Source: Glandiceps talaboti
Taxonomy: Eukaryota; Hemichordata; Enteropneusta; Spengelidae
Length of the DNA stretch: 64,000 bases
Direction of reading: 5' to 3'
Assembly (NCBI RefSeq): GCF_964340395.1
Contig: NC_135563.1
Span: 17,354,151 to 17,418,150 of the forward strand
Part shown: in pieces, positions 1 through 13,500 of the stretch
How positions within the stretch are numbered: the first letter of the stretch is position 1
How the letters are laid out: the number at the start of each line of letters is the position of its first letter
Notes under the pieces: model-generated
The model's database searches: none
What the model was told of the DNA's origin: nothing
What the model saw: the letters and a program-made list of their open reading frames with translations, nothing else
Position numbers and translations under genes: made by a program

Positions 1-843
1 TGATTTTGTAGTTTGGCATCTGTTTGCCATCCAATCATAGTTGGCTATACTTCAGTAGTTGACCAATCGGATTTTGATAAGTAATTATTGATCTGTTTGT
101 CATCCAATCATGATAGGCTATCAGCTAGTTTCTGGATTATGAGTAAATTTTCATATCATGACATGTCGGAAACCAAGTTAAGAATGAATGAATGAGTGCA
201 CCTCTTTGTAGCATTAGTAATGCACGAGCAAAAGACAACACGACTATAATGCATTGCTTCAACTGAACAAAAGCATGTCAGTATGGCGCCCTCTAGTGTC
301 AGGAAATTTCAGAAAGAAACCAGTGTCAGACTAATATGGAAACTTTTAGTATCAGAAAGAATTAGTCACATACTAGAATAACCACAATGCCATGAAAGTC
401 ACACTGGCAAGGTAGACAGAGATTGAAAGTATTTAATTTTGTGAATGTACATGGGTGTAAGAGAAAGCAAGAGTAAAATAAGTATGCGACTTCACAAAAA
501 GCCATATTTTAGAGTCAGAAAGAAGACTATTTTTAAAATCTATATTTTTATGACATTCAGTATAAGTCTAATGCATGTAACTACTACTACACACATTCTT
601 TATTGGATCTGTTGGTATTTTTGCAATGTAATCTTTATATAATATATATTTTAACTTTGATACTTCCAGAATACTGTATCCAGTTCATAACAGAACATGA
701 AACTGCATTGTTTATCCACTGAGAAACTTTGATCTGTGTTCTGTTATTTTTCTCACCATGATTATACAGTTTTGACATTTCTATTGTATCATATGTGAGA
801 TACATGCCTATAGGGACTAGCTTGAATGGTAACGGTAACTATC

Positions 844-1541
844 TTTAAAGGGGTACAGTCTGTAACAGAGGTCTTTTGGTGGTTAATTTTGTTTCATACG
901 AAAGTGTTCATGCTTGGCTCTGATTATTGAAAAAATGTTGACAACTAAGTTGAGCAATTGATAGAGGTCTAACCAGGTGATGTACAACGACACTATGACA
1001 TAATATTTTGGTAACTAAAGAATTTGTCAACACAGTCTCTGAGTTAGTCAAGAAACTATCTTGTCACTTTTCTCCCTCCACTGTCTAGCTCAGTGAGAAA
1101 TCGTGAACAAGAAGTTATTCATGCAAATGAGTAAATCCCCCCAACTGTTAGAATGATGTACACAATGTATAAGTAGTGTCCTGATCGGACAAATCTCAGA
1201 CCACTTCTCCTAGTGGTCCGAGGACAAAAAAAGAAATGTACCACATTTACTGAGTGAACCCCAGTTTATCATTGGGCAGAGTTCTTTAATTGAACATGAA
1301 AGACATGACATTAATGACTTTATGGGTGGCTTTGTTTGAATTTGAAATTTCATCTCCAGACATCATTGGTTGAGCTCAATGTGGAGAGAGATCTATGAAA
1401 ATAGAGTCCACTGATAGCTTCTAGACTCTCTGTATGTTTAACCACCTAAATCTCACAGATTTGAGTTTTAGTATGTTCCACGGATTTATACTCAGATGTT
1501 AGCCAAAAATAGGCCTCCAGTTACAGACTGTGTCACTTTAA
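844..1541. mobile_element. TIR-bounded non-autonomous DNA element
   Basis: The left end (TTTAAAGGGGTACAGTCTG) and the reverse complement of the right end (TTAAAGTGACACAGTCTG) form imperfect terminal inverted repeats of about 30 bp around 0.7 kb of non-coding DNA. TATC lies directly outside both ends (840-843 and 1542-1545) and may be a 4-bp target duplication. There is no transposase frame. The family is not identified. Confidence 0.5.
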
Positions 1542-1949
1542 TATCATAGCAAATTAGTTCTCAGTGCAGTCACTAACAACTACAGTATGTCTTAAGCAAA
1601 GAATTAATATGACTAAAATGTTGCTATCTAATGAGAAGTACTTGTGTAGCAGCAATGTTTGTGTTATTTTACTAGGTCAGCAGGGTAAGGCAAGGTGATG
1701 TCTAATGGTGTTGTGTATTTAACTCACATAACAATGCGTATATCAAAGATGTGTTGTGTATTTTACTGTTTCTTAATGACCACATGTAAATTCTATTTCA
1801 TTCTAACGTCAAAAATAAAGACAATATATCATTTTATAATGGAGAATGTAATTTGTATTTTGAAAATGTAACATACATTTTATGCACTTTCCCACAGGTA
1901 CTGTAGTTTTTACCATGACACAGACACACAGATACATTCAGACATGCAT

Positions 1950-2110
1950 GCATGCATACATACATACATACATACATACATACATACATACATACATACA
2001 TACATACATACATACATACATACATACATACATACATACATACATACATACATACACATACACATACACATACATGTACACATGCACACACACACACACA
2101 CATACATGTA
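1950..2110. repeat. (CATA)n / (CA)n microsatellite
   Basis: A long CATA tetranucleotide run grades into CACATA and CA. The open frames on both strands (repeating Tyr-Ile-His-Thr or Met-Tyr-Val-Cys) are artefacts of a 4-bp repeat that lacks stops. Confidence 0.95.
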
Positions 2111-3807
2111 CCAGGGCTGTGAGTCAGCTGCCCAACCCATAATGTATCTTTTGCGGTAAATGAATTAATACTTTCTCTTGAATTATTAGTCTTAAATTTC
2201 TTTTAAATCGTTTACTCATGAATATGAAAAATAATCACACGGTCAATACTTTGTGATTTATAAGTTTATTTTAATATATTTATCATTAGCAAGCAATCAT
2301 AAAACAATATTTAATTTCATCCCTATTTGACAAAATTTCACTTGTACAGTACACATTGCGTATGTAATTTATATCTTTTCTACAATATTTAACACTACAA
2401 CTGATTGGCTAGGAAGCAATTCCTATGATCTCAACAGCCAATGACAACCCTGGTAATTCAATGCCAGTGAAACAAATCTTTCGTCAGAAACACTGAAAAA
2501 GACACAAATTAGTTGACATTTTTGCATTGTTTACGCTGTTGGTTACCATGAATATAGTTGAATATTTAAAATCTAAAAGCTAAAACTAGAAAGATAATAG
2601 AATTGTATACAATATTTAGATGCCCATATATAGCATTGCACAGAGAATAATTGGTGGTATAAGAGTCATATGAGCTATACATCCAAATTTGATTGTGGTA
2701 TGGTGCGGCGCCCTCTGGAGTTGTCTTCAAGTAATATATCAACCACTTTTCAATCCGCTGTATACTTCTAAAAAGTATTGGTTTGACAAACATCAAACTT
2801 TCCAGTTTTTACTTATTTCAGGAAGTATGAAGTGAGTTGAATAAAATTGCTCTCAATTGCAATTCCTTCTGCATTCAGAGAAACAAGAGAATGTTGATTT
2901 TACTTGCATACTTGAAAATTGAACTTGGATGTTTTTTCTTTGTGAATCCTGTCCATACAACACACATCAACTTTAACAACAATGGTTGATTGGGGCATTA
3001 TATTAGTGCTGTTTTTATCCATGTCAAAAAAAAACATTATAAACTCAGCTTGTGCCTCCCTACATGCGCACATTCATTTCTCTTTGACTTTCAGATTTCA
3101 GAAAATCCAATGAATTTTCTCCAATAAATACATAATAATTTTATCCCCACTATTTTGAACCACATCAAATCCTGATGCAAGGCCAATTTGACTCTAAACC
3201 ATTCAACTTGCAGTGATTCAAATAAAACATACTTGAAATATTAAGATAATGTCAGTTGTAACGTCACATATTTTTTGGTTTTTTAGCTCATCAGTCAATG
3301 AAATGACACCTCAAAACTCTTCACAATTGTATGATCTCATCCCTGACAGCATAGCAGTTTGCCCGACACTTCAGAATTCAAACCTTGATTTTAATCACTA
3401 CGTCATGTTCACATTATTCCAGTCACCTCTTTTCCTTGTCTGTGCTTTAGATACAGTGATGTTGTGGGGTGATGTTGTGTGCACCTGACTGATGTTGTTC
3501 AGTAATACACAACTTACATCACATAGCTCCACCCTCCCCAATGCTTCTTGTGGGAATTTTACCATTTTCATCTGACACAGCGGGGAGATATAAAATGCAG
3601 TAATAATTTGTATCCATTTTGTGATAGAATGTGCCTCTGGAACCAATTTCCTTGAAAACAGAAGTTCTTAAAATCTTTCTAAACTTTGATATACAAAAGA
3701 TTGTTCTTGGTCCTTTTGAAAATAATAATAAAAGAAATTTGGGGTCCACCATCTTGTTTTCAAGGAAATTGTCAATCTCTTATTTCCCATAGAGTTAAAA
3801 CAGTATT

Positions 3808-3873
3808 TGGCAGCCATATTGGATGGTGGCCATATTGGATGGCAGCCATATTGGATGGCAGCCATATTGGATT
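3808..3873. repeat. Short tandem array of GCCATATTGGAT units
   Basis: Four nearly identical units containing GGCAGCCATATTGGAT lie head to tail, about 550 bp beyond the WDR11 stop. The core CCATATT fits the loose YY1 consensus CCATNTT. It is one base short of a CArG box. Function is unknown. Confidence 0.7.
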
Positions 3874-4003
3874 CTAGAATGGATTAAATTTGATATAATT
3901 TTGATTTCTATTTAAAAATCTATGGTGAACCCCAATATTTTTCCTTCATTTGAACTGAGAATGGGGTCAAATTTTCTTGTAGTAAAAGAAAAAGTTCAAA
4001 GAC

Positions 4004-4009
4004 TTTATT
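4004..4009 (-). promoter_or_regulatory. Candidate WDR11 polyadenylation signal
   Basis: AATAAA on the minus strand, 414 nt beyond the WDR11 stop codon. An alternative ATTAAA lies at 4252-4257, only 166 nt after the stop. Which one is used cannot be decided from sequence. Confidence 0.4.
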
Positions 4010-4422
4010 TCCGATGCACATTCAACATTGAAGTAAAACATTATGCATTGCTATGCTTGGGTTGAGTGAGACTTCAATACCATACAACGGTGAAAGGTTC
4101 TATACTAATGAAATGAACAAACTTGCATTGCACTGTATAACTTGTAGTCAACACAAACTGTCTAAAACATCACTTGCTTTTCTCATCTAATGCACAAACT
4201 GAGACTTATTGATATACATTTATGATGATAGCATTAGTGAGCAGTGTTCTCTTTAATATTCAAATTTGGTGATATTCATTTTCTACTAATAGGCATGACA
4301 GAGAGCCAATCACAAGCTTTGTTCTATCTTGGATTAGGTGTCGACACTCCATAACTGTATGGTAGCCTTGCTCTTACTGCACCATTAGCCTACAGATGTG
4401 GTTGGTCATTATCATCCTCATT

Positions 4423-4559
4423 TTACATCCACTCCAATTCTTGCTGTAGTTGTTCACCCTTCTCAGCTGACTTCTGGCAGTAGTAGGCAGCAGCCTGTTT
4501 GTTGCCAAGGTTAGACAGAATGTGGGCATATTCCAGGTAAATGGCAGCTATGAGTTTCT
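4423..4559 (-). CDS. WDR11: WDR11 exon 24 (terminal)
   Basis: Residues 1251-1295, ending in a TAA at 4423-4425. Contains [18 protein letters not shown] and [16 protein letters not shown]. It begins directly after an AC dinucleotide. Joining A|AG gives Lys and restores the family pattern ETKKLIAAIY. Confidence 0.88.
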
Positions 4560-7500
4560 GTACAATGTGATAAGGAAATCTGACGAACAGACTAATAATA
4601 TTCATCTCTGAACATTTCAAGGTTAAAAACCAATCCATGGTTCATTTCTTGTCAAAGCTTAGAATCATTTCATGTGAATAAATAATGATAATTCATGCAT
4701 AAATGTGACTGTCAATTTAAAGCAATTACCATAAATTAGCTATTAGCATAGTCCTTTCAAGGTCAAAGGTAATATTTTGAATGCATACACAAACATGATT
4801 AATTTAACAGATAACACCTTAATTTATGGTCCCTGCATCAGTTTCATGTTTTGATTTCATTTGATTTTCATCAAACAACTTCTTAATGGCATCATGGCAG
4901 GGACAACATTGGTACGAAACTGAAAATACTACTTATTATGAGCTCAGTGATTGGCTCATGATATCATATGATAGCAACATGACACTAATCAAGCTGTCAT
5001 GATTGTCATGTGATAACCATGTGATGACCACATGATATAAGATTATGACAAGGATATTAGTTTCTTCAGTTTCAGGGAGGAGTCCAAAATCAGCACAGGC
5101 CTCAGCAAAGAGAGCAGCTCTATCAAAATAATGCATGCTGAAAATAGAATATGAGACAAATAATCACTTCATTAGAAAGAAGTAACTTGTAATTTATGTC
5201 AACAAGACAAAATGCTTCGCTTTACTTTGTCATCAGAAAGAATTGGATTAGATTTTGACAAAACCAGTCAGCTGGCCTTGAGTACCACAAATTCTGTTTC
5301 ACTTTTTTCACATGTGACCATTCAACTTAATGCTACACCTTAATTTATGGTAGCCCTGTAATACATACCTGTACAAGATCTCTAGTGCCTTGTGAAACAA
5401 ACCCATTGATATCATCCCCGGCCCCTGCAATACATACCTGTACAGGGGGTGAACAAATCCACCGGTCCTGGGTCCAGGACTAGCAATTTTTTTGGGCGGA
5501 ACACACAAATTTTACCTTGTCTGGTCCGTCGGACCAGTACCTTACTGTTAATAACTATGTTAAAAAGTCATATGAATATACAGATTCATAGGTAAGATTT
5601 TAATGTTTCACATTAGCGGGACCTTGGACCACTAATTCTTTCAGCAGGACCACTGGATTTTTAAGGCACTGGTCCGGGGACCACCAGTTCGCAAATGATT
5701 TGTTCACCCCTGCTGTACAAGATCTCTAGTGCCTTGTGAAACAAACCCAGTGATATCATCACTAGCCCCTGCAATACATACCTGTACAAGATCTCTAGTG
5801 CCTTGTGAAACAAACCCAGTGATATCATCACTAGCCCCTGCAATACATACCTGTATAGAATCTCTAGTGCCTTGTGAAACAAACCCAGTGATATCATCAC
5901 TAGCCCCTGCAATACATACCTGTACAAGATCTCTAGTGCCTTGTGAAATAAACCCAGTGATATCATCACTAGCCCCTGCAATACATACCTGTACAGAATC
6001 TCTAGTGCCTTGTGAAACAAACCCAGTGATATCATCACCAGCACTGCCTTACTCTTCTGATTGACTTCCGGTTGACATAGATGATCTGCCCAACGTTTTA
6101 ACACTTCGCAGCATTCTGAATATCCCAGTGTAGCCTAAAGAAATGTCAATATAAGAAAATATCTCAAACCATACATGAAACTACATCATATGCAATACAC
6201 ATTGAGATAGATCTTGGTTTTACCGTTGTTGTCTTCTAAAGATACTAGAGATACTTTTTACCTTTGAGCCCACTTTGTGTTATGCATCATCATTATATGT
6301 ATATACATCAATGAGTACAAATTTCAAAGTTTTGATTGTACAGTCTGAAAGTTTAGGTTTGATACAGTTATTATCTAACACCAAACTGAGTTGAATTCTT
6401 ACCTTGGCCAACCAAACAGCTGTCTGCCATCTGCCATATGTCTGTAGGTACCTACAGGCATCTAAACCTTTGTCTATTAGGCAAAGAAGTTGAACACCCT
6501 CTGTAAACAAAAACAGAATGTTAAAGTGTAGAGATTGAAATACACATGTGGAGTCAAGATAGTTCAATCAACCAATCAAGTCATTTATAAAGCACCAGTA
6601 TCCAATACTAAGTGAAGTTTAGAGGTGCTGTACTATTACGTGGTTGCACGGTTAGTGTTGTTGGCTTGGAATCTACAAGCTGTCAGTTTAAGCCCAACAC
6701 TATAACTGGTTTTTGAATGGCTAAAGACCTTGAACAAGATTTGAACAAGTGTTCCCAAGTCAACCTAGGTGAATAATTCTTTGAATTGATGGCCTGTACA
6801 TGATAGGATAGTAGTTGCTACTTGGATTCTTTAATCCTGTGGATGTATACAGAGAATGCAATTCCCCAAGGAGTTAAGGAAGTTATACAGCTCTGTTGTG
6901 TTGATATAGGTCTGTGCCAGGGGTAATAATTGTACATTGCTATAATCATGAGATCCACTGTAGAAGGCAACTTTATAGATGGTTACATTTTAATATGAAC
7001 GTATCACAATTCTAAATAATCCTGTCTGATTTTAATATTTCAGTGTGTCAGATAACAAAAGAAATACTAGGATAGTAGGATGTGTGTTTCAGGTTTTGAC
7101 TCTGTACTGACCTGAGAGTTTTCCATTAGCAATCAAACTGGTGGCAACTAGTTTGATGGTACTTTGAGATGCCCCGGATGATCGTATCGTAGCAACCAAA
7201 CAGGCACGTAGTGAGTCTTCATAGTAACACTCATTATCAGAATCGGTCTCTAGATATAACTGAACTGCTCTGTCAGTCTGAAGAAAAGATGATCATTATG
7301 ATACCATACTCTTGTAACAGACTCATGTAAGATGTAGTAAAAACAAAAGTTTACTGAGTCTGTGCATTGGGGGCGCCCATCCAAATTGGCATCTCATTAA
7401 ATTGTCACTAAGGAAATCTTTAGTAGGCATTTTTTAAGTCCATATCTTGTACATGTTGTGAACCGTTCAGAGGTTCACGAAAGAGATTATGGCAACAAAA

Positions 7501-10500
7501 TTGGACGTACAGAATTTGAAGACAGTATATTATACATAATGACTTAAGAGGACGCAATTCAAGATGTTATAGATAGCTAATCAGATTATCCAACTTTCAA
7601 TACACTGTCCAATCTTACCTGGTTCAGTAACATGAAATTCTCAGCACATTTTTTGGTGTGTTCATAGGTAGTTCTCTTGTTGTCGTGGAGATTGACTCTT
7701 TCTAGCTGATATCTCTGTAACAAGAAACATAAAAAGTTGAAAGTGCAAGATAGGATAGATAGGGTTTAATTTTTCTCAAATCACGTTCCTGAAGGCTTCA
7801 TATGACAAAGTAGAAACACAATAGAAGACAATTTCATACTCCATAACAATCATCTGAAAGTATAAAGTAAATGACAATATGTCCATACCTGGTAAGACTG
7901 GTTGTCACACAGAACATCATAACACATATCAAGAGGAGCTTCAGACAGACAGTCACAGACTCTGACACTTCCTGGTTTGTCCAAACCTAACAAGTCTTGG
8001 TGACTGGAATCTCGTGGCAGAAACACATCAGAGGCTGGTTCTTGTTGTGGTAGTGATTCATGGGCATGCTATGAGAGACAATAATACACCACATATTAGA
8101 TATTATGCACTGAAAGTTTATACAATTGGGCAAGTACTACACAATTTTGGTTTTTTGTGTTGCTTGTAAAAAGTCAGATTTTCACTGAGAATTTGTAAAT
8201 TCTCATAGTTCAGTGGTCTGGCCATCCCCTAAGCATGTCTGGGTGAGGTGTTTTCAATCACCATGTACACTCTTATCCATTCCAAGTTCTGACCATCACA
8301 TTGAATTTGGCTTATTTTCCTGATGCCTAGGTTTACTTTTGGGGGACAAGTCCGTCATACCGGGTAAATCATGCAAATCTTTGCTCTGAGACAAACTTTT
8401 TATTGGTGTCACTAGTTCCTTAACAAAAATCCAGCTAGTAACAGTTACTGGCTGGATTTTTGTGGAGAAGGGGAGGGGGGGGGGGGGGGGTGCACAGATC
8501 TGAATCAGATGATGCACTTCTGAAGTGTTATTGTCATATTTCTGATTTTAATACAAGACTGTAAATGAAACAGGCTGGCCCAATAGTCCAGCCCAGTCAA
8601 ATAGCCCACCCTAATGGTCCAGCCCAGCCAAACAGCCAAGTCCAATGGTTCATCCCAGCCAAACAGTCAAGTCGAATGGTCCAGCCCAGCCAAACAGCCC
8701 AACTCAATGGCTAGGCCACTGCCCAGCCAAATGGCCCAGCCGAACAGCCCAGCCCAGCCCAGCCAAACAGCCAAGCCCAATGACCCAACCCAGCCAAACA
8801 GCTTAGCCCACCAACCAAGTGACCAAACCCAGCTGAACGGCCCAGCCCAAAGGCCCAGCCCAAAGGCCAAACCTAGCCAAACAGCCCAGCCCACCAGAAC
8901 AGCCCAACAGCCCGCCCAATGGCCCAGCCTAGCAGCTCTGCTAAAGTTTTAGGATATGCCTTATATATCAAGATCCGCACCAACTGAACACAAAATCAGT
9001 TGGAGTGTCAAACTATTTTGCATCACAGTTGTCTCCATTGGAATAGATGTAAAAAAAATGTAAAACATGTATAACTTGTAGAATCTCAGAATGGTATACC
9101 TTACATGTAATACAAACCATTTTATTAGACTTTTGAGAGTTGACAAGATTCACTTTCAAGATCTTAGAAATAGAAAAACTTAAACAATTCTGGTAAAGAA
9201 AATAATTCTGTACAAAGAAAATCAAGACAAGCAAATTTGTAAAGAGTGGATGCATAAAAAGACTTCAAATCAGTTAGTTCTTAGTCTGAGAAAGAACATA
9301 CTTCGACCTAAAGACAGAAAACCAATTCATTATCATAATATGATTGTCTTTTACCAAACCAGTGTGATCACTAATTTAGAATCTATCATGTGATCTTTTT
9401 AGTTGTTTGTTGTATGTCTCCAGAGATGTGGTAAGGGCACAATAACAGTCAAACAAATGTTATACCAGTTTTAGTAAATTCACATTTTATCTGTCATCAA
9501 TGTTTTTATGTTGCCCAAAACAAAATCTCGAAAAAAACAACCATATTGTATACTTTATCGGAGCCTGGCCATGCAATATTACACTCAACAAGCACATGTG
9601 CTGGTGACATCCATGCACATATGATCCTCTAACATAGGAAAGTATGGAACTACGTATGCTGTATATAGTCATGTTAACTCAAGTCATTTCCAACATGCTG
9701 TTGAGAGGTGAAGTTATAGCACCAAGCAACATTCAGACTGGCCAGTTAAGTAAATTATGTGAATTCAAGTCATTTTCAACATGCTGTAGAGAATGTGTTA
9801 AAGATGGATACTACCCAGTAACATTTACACCAGCAAACTAAGTACCCAAAGACATGGAACCATGTTAAAATTTAAAGTTGAGGGAAATTTTCATTGAAAA
9901 TCAACCCTTACAACCCAATAAGTAAAAGATTAGTTACTGATATTAGAACTACTAGAAGTGCAGGTGTACTAAGCATACCGATCCGATTTGTATTATGGCT
10001 GCCGTCTGACAAGAATACCTACCTTTGACCATACGTGATATTTTGTCCTCTGGTCATCATTTGATGTAGGGGACTTGACAAAGTAAAATACACACGTACA
10101 CACAGTACACAATAAAGTTAAAAATTAACAGGATTACAGAAAACAGGCAAAGAAAGGAGTGGCAAGATAGAAACAAGGCACAAAAAGTGGTCTGAAGAAT
10201 GAAGATTTTGCAGTACCTTCCTACATCAAAGGTCAAAGTTCAAAGTCAACCATTTTTTAAGTTTTCATCTTAGGCCAAAATTTCTGTATGAACTATAATA
10301 TTGTACAAGACTACTAGTGTTACTGCCTAATAATTCAAAAGGAAAACTGGCAACGAAAAAAACTAGACAGTAAAATTATGAAGAAATTTCTGAATTCTGT
10401 AAAATTACAGTAATGTAAGAGGGACTACTCTTTCATTTTGTCTCTAATCAAATCATTACCCAGTCAAACAAAACACAACAAACAAAGATCTGAAATCTGC

Positions 10501-13500
10501 TTTAACTGAACACACAATTTTTTTATATGATAACAAATTTTCAGAAATTCTTATCTTTTTATGAGTGAACCCATCTTCAAAGTCATAACCCTAACGATAA
10601 TATCACACATTGAAAAAAGATCAAAATTTCACAATTTTCACAATTTTCATTACCAAAGTTTCTTTTTGAATGCATTGTTGTATATATTTTACTATTTAAC
10701 TGTACCGTAAGTTAGAAGACATTGAAAAAAAACAGGAGTTTGTGGAACAGACAGCAACAATACATATGTATGTATGTAGTCATATGCTGGACATTTGTTT
10801 TTGGCGCTACAACAAACCAATGCAACATTCATAGCTACCTTGCTACCCAATCTATTGAAAATCTAGATTTTATTGACTTTTCTACAAATTCATTTACATT
10901 TTAAGCAAAGTTTTGACATTAATTCACAAATAATGGTATTTTATAGGATTCAGATCTAAAAGAAAGTCAATTCAAGTCACAAATTTGTAAAATACCAAAA
11001 ACTTTGTTCAAGTCATATTTTTTGGTGGGAAACTGTCAGTTGTTAAGAGCATGCAAATCATTATGTCACAAACATCCAAATCGCTACTGATTATAAACTC
11101 TAATAATGATAAATTAGGTGAAATTGTGAATACGATCACAATTTGTATCTAACTAATCAGTGACTCTACATACATGCAATTTTTTGTTATACTTGGTATA
11201 ATACTGTATGATGTAAACCAATCATAGATTGTTACAACTTCACCAGGGCTTCCTCAATTTTTTTTTTTGTTGATAAATCTCATTTTTGCATTATGGTAAT
11301 GTGAAACCAAGTTTATATACATACTTCAAGATACTTCCAAGGCATTATGGGAAATAAACGATGTTAGGAGCTTAACATCTCTTGAAACAATGACCACACA
11401 ATGCTGAGGCCAGCTATGAGAACAAAGGGAAACTCCTAACATTACTTATTACCCATAATACCTTGCCCCAGTGTAAATCAGATCTTTTCTACACCAGATC
11501 TGTTTATATTCATAACACTATTTTCAAAAGGTCATGTGATACAGGATTGGTAAAAATGACCTTTAAGGGTACCTATGCATACAATACAGACATACACCTA
11601 AAATAAAATCAGCCTGGGTGTGTTCCCCTTTAATCAACAGAACAGAAATTATGATGACGAGAAATCATCAATTTTGATTTCCACGGAGCAAGAATTATGA
11701 TTATGAGGTTAAGTAAAAATAAAATAAAATAACTACCTTGTGAATAAGACAAGCCTGTCTTGCTTGTTCCATCCTTAAATAGTACATGGCAACAGTCCAG
11801 AAATTAGACTCAGACTCATCACCAAATAATCGTGCTGTTAGTAAGCATCGTTGCGCAACACCGTTTGAGCAATACGGTAAGAAATTCCTGACCTCAGCTG
11901 GCATGACCTTGATTTGCTCATTTACCATGGCAACGATAGCATCACCATCTGGTAAATCTCTACAAATTTTGGTAAAAAAGAAAAATGTTAATTTGGAAAT
12001 TTGGTCTTTACATCACAAGGTATGAGTTGTTAGTCAATTTTTTTATGTAAGTATGTTAGATAACAGTGAGTTTAGTAAGAAGCCCAAAGGTTAAAGGTTA
12101 AAGGTTAAAGGTTAAAGGAGAAATTTGGTGACACACCTACAGGTCAAATTCAATACAAAAGTATATACCATTTTAAGATAACAACTCCAAATTAAAACAT
12201 AACTTTATTTTTTTTTTAATAACAGCAGGAAAATTTCATTCCAGAATTGGATTCCACAGAAAAATGCAAGTTACTGTTCCTTGAGAACATATACAGATCA
12301 CATCACGTAACAGAGTACAGCAAACAAATATGCTCAACAGTACACAAATTATAATATGTTGATTATATGCAAATTATACTAGATTTCATCAAGGAGGGTC
12401 ATCCACATTCAAAACAAAAATTTTTATTATATTTTCAGGTTTACATCTGAATATATTTATGATCAAATTTTTATTAATTCTTTTAAAAAATGTCTTATCA
12501 ACTGTGCTTTTTTTATTTTTGCTCCAGGAAACTTGCCACAAAGAGTGAAAACGTTCAAATCTTTTTCATACAATTTGTCTTTATAAGCATGGAAACAAAA
12601 GTCTGTGTCATGTATGAACAAACTCCTGGAAAATTTATCTTTCATTTCTTTTTTTTTTTGCTTTTATAACCTGATCAGTTTGAAAGTGGTGAGGTGTTAT
12701 TTATCACTCAAATCAGACTGACAAATCATAAAACCTTAATTTTCTTGGTAACTATGGTAACCATACATATTAGACAAGACATTTTACAAGGAAATGGAAT
12801 CGTTCTTATAACTTTTTTTGTAATGACTAAATATCACTTCTTAGTCATTCCTAAATGATTTTATTTCTCTTTTTTGTCCATTTTTATCAAAAATGGTTGT
12901 ACTGGTATGTATTGAAAAAATAAATTATTGTCAATGTGTCATACTAGTATTCTGCACATAATATATCCAACTCATTATTGAGCACAACAAAAACAGTCAA
13001 AAAGTGGTCAAAAAACTACTTGGTTTGGTGAAAGGAGATGAAATTTTCATCTAACGTCTGTCTATCAAAATGAATAAATTTTGCAGTAGATTGAAAGAAT
13101 ATTTGCAAGTGCATATCATTAAAAGAGCGCCCTCAACAATTAACCATTCAGTGTAAGTTTGATTTCAAATCTGACTTCAAAACATTTTGAATGCAAAGTA
13201 CCCTCTTTATGACATCATTGCAAAATGAAAAAAAAAAGCATGACTAAAAATTAACAAAAAGAAACAAAATTAAAATTAAACTAAATAACTTTTAAGCACA
13301 GAGCATGCTAGCAACATTTAATGCATTCCACAACAAATGGTATGTACTTTGACAATGAACAGATGGGTGGCTACAGCTACTTACTTGGACCTGTATGTTG
13401 TGGTTTTTGTTCAAAAATTGCAGCAGTATTTTTTTGCAGATGGAAAAACAAAGGCAAAAACACAGTGGAACACCAGCACACAGAAGACACAGTCAAAATG

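Larger units (their letters stand above)
1..4003. other. Intergenic DNA downstream of WDR11
   Basis: No coding exon was recognised. The stretch is AT-rich. It holds a TIR element (844-1541), a CATA microsatellite (about 1950-2110), an approximate duplication of about 72 bp at its left edge (similar blocks near 23 and 95) and a short tandem array at 3808-3873. The small open frames here have no recognisable domain. Confidence 0.5.
8069..11736. other. WDR11 intron 17
   Basis: 3.7 kb with no further exon: exon 17 joins exon 18 in phase without one. It holds a poly-G run (about 8469-8490), a GGCCCAGCCAAACA-type minisatellite (8580-8945) and an inverted repeat (11338-11465). The rest is AT-rich with nothing recognised. 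Confidence 0.6.

Noticed and set aside
3808-3873. Serum response factor CArG boxes
   Set aside because: CCATATTGG has five, not six, A/T positions between CC and GG.
5714-6050. CRISPR-like regular repeat
   Set aside because: The units are contiguous, without unique spacers, and lie in an animal gene.
5661-6104. A 147-codon frame over the 69-bp array read as a repeat protein gene
   Set aside because: It is exon 22 of WDR11 reading on through duplicated donor sequence; the family sequence resumes in exon 23.
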